Under the pieces are notes generated by a model, which saw nothing but the letters and a program-made list of their open reading frames with translations, did not search any database and was not told the DNA's origin. Shown here in pieces: positions 8,091 to 10,968 of a DNA stretch of 10,968 nt (the first letter of the stretch is position 1; every line of letters starts with the position of its first letter). The position numbers and the translations under genes were made by a program. Source of the DNA: Eimeria necatrix (lineage: Eukaryota > Apicomplexa > Conoidasida > Eucoccidiorida > Eimeriidae); contig NW_013651937.1 of assembly GCF_000499385.1 (NCBI RefSeq), positions 1 to 10,968 of the forward strand, in the 5' to 3' direction.

Positions 8091-8963
8091 ATATTGTTTC
8101 TTCATGGGTAGTGTCGGCTATCAATGTATGCGAATGCAACGCATTGGGGAAAGAGTATTTGTTTTTCCTAAATGGCAATGTGCTAACAACAGGTGCTGCA
8201 ACAGAAAAAGTTGAACGCTAAACGCAACTGCGCGTATAGCGTTCCATGCCATCTAAGGCTATATTTTATTTTGGACGCTACCCGAATTTCTTCACGAAAG
8301 CAAGCCAATAACATTTTTATTGCGCTTTTAGTGCGTTTTGTTGTCCCAGGTATCCCGCATTTTCACTTCCTACTTCTTGAGATGCACATGAAATATCGAT
8401 GGACCAGCTTGTGTGTCGGCAAGCACGTTAAAAGCATTTAGTTGGAACAGAAATATCTGAATTATTATTACATGTACTTGCAACTAGCGAGGCAGAAGGT
8501 AGACACAACATTCATACGACATGCAGCAGTGCATTAGGCACTAGAATACGCATTCTGCTTTGAAATCATCTGTTTCCAGCTATCAAATGCAGCCAAATAT
8601 AGCATATGCTTCAACTATTTTCTGGTAGCTTTTCTGCACTTGGAAAATGTGGCGATGCACGAAAGCGCTCAAGTCAAGCTGCTGCGTCTAAATTCTTGTG
8701 GTATGGTGGCGATCGTCCTGAGTTCACGCGGTGCGCAGCTACTCAAAATACGGCATATTGCCAACCAAATAGATATTGGTGATGTCCACACAGTTGGAGC
8801 ACATATCGCGCATCCAAGATGTTTGCTGCAGCAAAACTACGCAGAAACCTTGCTAGACGCTATCCGATAGATTCCGCCATATTCCCAAGACAGAACCGTG
8901 AACGTGCACTCCACCACGAAGAAAACCCTTCGTCAAGTGCAGAACTCTCAGCACACCTATCCG
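8091..8963. other. unrecognised; two open segments on the plus strand
   Basis: Two open segments, 8193-8441 and 8640-8870 on the plus strand, translate into balanced-looking sequence. The second reads AQVKLLRLNSCGMVAIVLSS and later QIDIGDVHTVGAH. I do not recognise a family, and such lengths are expected by chance. They could be exons of a gene on the strand opposite to the channel gene. Confidence 0.25.
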
Positions 8964-9086
8964 CAATTCGGTGCAGCACACACATTGGCTAAACAGCGCC
9001 AAACGAAAAAGCAGCATTTATCAGTTTTATCACCGAGCCGCTTGCAAACTGAGGTACGGAATGAATGCGTTCAAATGTCGATACGC

Positions 9087-9128
9087 TGGCGCGCCTCCGC
9101 GCCATCGTTTTCAGTGCATTGAAAACGA
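9087..9128. other. two perfect hairpins back to back in repeat copy 1
   Basis: The first hairpin has arms TGGCGCG (9087-9093) and CGCGCCA (9098-9104) around loop CCTC. The second starts at the very next base, with arms TCGTTTTCA (9105-9113) and TGAAAACGA (9120-9128) around loop GTGCAT. All 42 bases are identical in copy 2. Each hairpin alone is moderate; the exact abutment and conservation make a structured RNA or a mobile-element end plausible. Confidence 0.8.
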
Positions 9129-9215
9129 AGGGCATTTTGACGCAGAGCAATTCATGCCAACAAGCACCTAAGATCATCTTGATGCGCGCATTACAGTGAC
9201 TAAGCCAGCATGAAT

Positions 9216-9280
9216 GTGCGTGCAGAAGGTGGGTTCGTGGCGTCCCTTTGGGGGCCGGCGATTCTGCGGGCATCACGCAC
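9216..9280. other. bulged long-range stem in repeat copy 1
   Basis: GTGCGTGCAGAA (9216-9227) can pair with TTCTGC (9262-9267) and ACGCAC (9275-9280), leaving a 7-base bulge GGGCATC and a 34-base loop. The same bases are present in copy 2 at 10758-10822. It may be part of a larger RNA fold with the two hairpins upstream. Confidence 0.5.
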
Positions 9281-9426
9281 ATGTGTTGATTGTGCTTTGG
9301 CCATCTTGTACTACAAGCATCGAAATATTTGTCTGGTTGTTTTGCGCACCAAGGCACAGGGGCAAACTTCAGAGCTGCGTGATTCAGCTGCCGTTTTGCT
9401 TCGCCCAATGCGATTCACAATGCGAA

Positions 9427-10505
9427 ATAGGGATTTAGCTGGGTGGCAAAGGCTCTGCATGTACAGCGGAGGCGACAAAGCGCGTTTTCGAGCTGCAGTT
9501 ATATGAAAAGACGCCATGATGCAGCTAATCTTGTGTCGTTTCGCATTGGCATAGGCCTGGCTAGAAGAAATGCCACTGAGCATGATATTCAGGTGCTTTG
9601 ACTATGCTTGCGGAGAAGCTCTGTGAACCTAGAAACTTGTTCCGATTTTGTGTCGCGTGTCACGCTGATTATGGCTTTGAGGGCGATTTGAGGTGTTCCA
9701 ATGTAGCGGTGAAGGGCCCGCTGCTTCTGCAGTCGCGAACAGCACATTCATACGATAGAGCATGGAAGGGGTGCTGTTTTTGTGCGAGCGGTAGGTACTA
9801 GTTTTCAGGCCGTGACAGAGCGCCAGCAGTGCACTTCTGTAAATACAGGAGACTGTGGGTTCCAGCAGTTGCAGCTCAAGTGATTAAGATGCATGGTTTC
9901 ATTGGTGCGATGCACAAGAGTGGACCCACTGCAGACAAGCAGTGCACTTGTAGCAGGCGCATGAAGCGACAGCCTGCGCTTTACAGTGGCTTAGAGAGCA
10001 CCTTTCCCATTTCCTTGGACAATATTGTCGCCGTTTCAGCTTTGTTTGACGAGACAGGAAATGCCGTGTCAATGTGCTTTATGCGGATATGCGGTGGCAA
10101 ATGTCACTGCATTTGCGCGCATGTGTGTGAGTCCCTGTGGGGACTTGGGCAGAACTGGGACGTGCATGCAATGCAAGGACACACGTAAAAAACGGTTTTT
10201 AACTTTGTTGTTGTGCGACTAGCGTTAATGTTGAGCCATCTTGTCCGCTGACGCTTACGTCCATGTTCGTCAACATCATGGCGAATCGCGTGCGGAGAGG
10301 ACACAATTTGTTGCTCCGGAGCGCTTCATGTTGTAGTAGGAGAAGACAAGTTCATCAGATATTGCTGTGAATCTAGAGTAACCGAAATGGCAAATGGCGT
10401 TTGTGTCTGTCGAACACTATTACAAACTGGGTTATGCTTCACCGTGCGATATGTCCAACGATGGACTGCGCATGCACGGTGCAGAACATTGACACTGTCA
10501 CTCAA
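9427..10505. other. sequence between the two repeat copies, unrecognised
   Basis: This 1,079-bp stretch occurs once in the window, so whether it also repeats cannot be seen. The plus strand has a 119-codon open frame (9829-10188), and an overlapping frame has cysteine pairs (CQCALCGYA, later CMQCK). Neither shows a domain I can name. No poly-A tail, target-site duplication or transposase motif is visible. Confidence 0.4.
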
Positions 10506-10968
10506 CAATTCGCTTTGGCGCACACGTTGGCTAAACAGCGCCAAACGAAAAAGCATCATTTATCAGTTTTATCACTGAGCCGTTTGCAAACTGAGGTACG
10601 GAATGAATGCGTTCAAATGTCGATACGCTGGCGCGCCTCCGCGCCATCGTTTTCAGTGCATTGAAAACGAAGGGCATTTTGACGCAGAGCAGTGCATGTC
10701 AACAAGCACCTAAGATCATCTTGATGCGCGCATTACAGTGACTAAGCCAGCATGAATGTGCGTGCAGAAGGTGGGTTCGTGGCGTCCCTTTGGGGGCCGG
10801 CGATTCTGCGGGCATCACGCACATGTGTTGATTGTGCTTTGGCCATCTTGTACTACAAGCATCGAACCATTTGTCTGGCTGTTTTGCACACCAAGGCACA
10901 GGGGCAAACTTCAGAGCTGCGTGATTCAGCTGCCGTTTTGCTTCGCCCAATGCGATTCACAATGCGAA
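10506..10968 (+). repeat. long direct repeat, copy 2, cut by the window edge
   Basis: This is the second copy of 8964-9426. Differences are single-base except one pair of adjacent changes (10888-10889 region). On the minus strand copy 1 has a 139-codon open frame, but copy 2 carries a stop in it (TGG to TGA). That argues against this frame being a protein kept by selection. Confidence 0.9.
10629..10670. other. the same two hairpins in repeat copy 2
   Basis: Arms, loops and the abutment are unchanged from copy 1, 1542 bp away. Confidence 0.8.

Larger units (their letters stand above)
8964..9426 (+). repeat. long direct repeat, copy 1 (period 1542 bp)
   Basis: This stretch recurs at 10506-10968 with a constant offset of 1542 and no gaps. 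From 8989 on, about 10 of 438 positions differ (roughly 98% identity). The first 25 bases are less alike, and upstream of 8964 similarity is lost. The true right end is unknown because the window ends while the copies still match. The unit contains two adjacent hairpins (9087-9128), a palindrome ATGCGCGCAT (9182-9191) and a bulged stem (9216-9280). It could be a tandem satellite-like array, the two ends of a short mobile element, or a recent segmental duplication. Strand is given arbitrarily. Confidence 0.9.

Noticed and set aside
8989..9408. 139-codon minus-strand frame in repeat copy 1
   Set aside because: Copy 2 carries a stop within the frame, and the ten or so differences are not biased to silent positions.
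8964..10968. LTR retrotransposon with the repeats as terminal repeats
   Set aside because: The interior is only about 1.1 kb, with no reverse transcriptase, gag-like frame, primer-binding site or visible target-site duplication. The outer end of copy 2 is outside the window.
1..10968. tRNA, rRNA, snRNA, CRISPR arrays, bacterial operons
   Set aside because: No B-box or rRNA-like stretch, no snRNA motif, no regular short repeats, and no long frames with ribosome-binding sites were found.

Overview
The window is eukaryotic nuclear DNA of moderate GC content. No reading frame exceeds about 150 codons and there is no bacterial operon structure. The clearest content is one intron-rich gene on the minus strand, running leftwards from about 5.18 kb to about 1.55 kb. 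I reconstructed it by joining short open segments at GT..AG junctions with matching codon phase. The first ten exons supply about 611 codons. Read in order they follow the amino-terminal half of the inositol 1,4,5-trisphosphate receptor / ryanodine receptor superfamily: the amino-terminal beta-trefoil, the MIR repeats, then the RIH helical domain. The RIH match in the last long exon and several MIR landmarks are the strongest evidence. The recognised order and the residue count both agree with my recollection of animal IP3 receptors. I did not identify the first ~60 residues, the carboxy-terminal part or the channel pore. The remainder should lie in 1-1549 and beyond the left edge.

Layout: 1-1440 holds no gene I can recognise, though more exons of the channel gene may be there. 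1445-1549 is a tentative eleventh exon. 1614-5177 is the exon-intron body of the channel gene. 5178-8090 is probably upstream or intergenic sequence. It contains a 50-bp degenerate duplicate of part of exon 1, a 48-bp tandem duplication and a 15-bp tandem duplication. 8091-8963 has unrecognised open frames only. From 8964 a sequence of at least 463 bp occurs twice at an exact spacing of 1542 bp (8964-9426 and 10506-10968). The copies are about 98% identical over their last 438 positions, and the second is cut by the window edge. Each copy carries two perfect hairpins standing back to back.

The lineage cannot be fixed from this window. The introns given junctions here are mostly 64-202 nt with degenerate donor sites, plus two doubtful longer ones, and GCATGC is frequent. 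A protist is plausible, but this is inference. Residues that bind IP3 in animal receptors appear mostly replaced, so the ligand of this channel is open.
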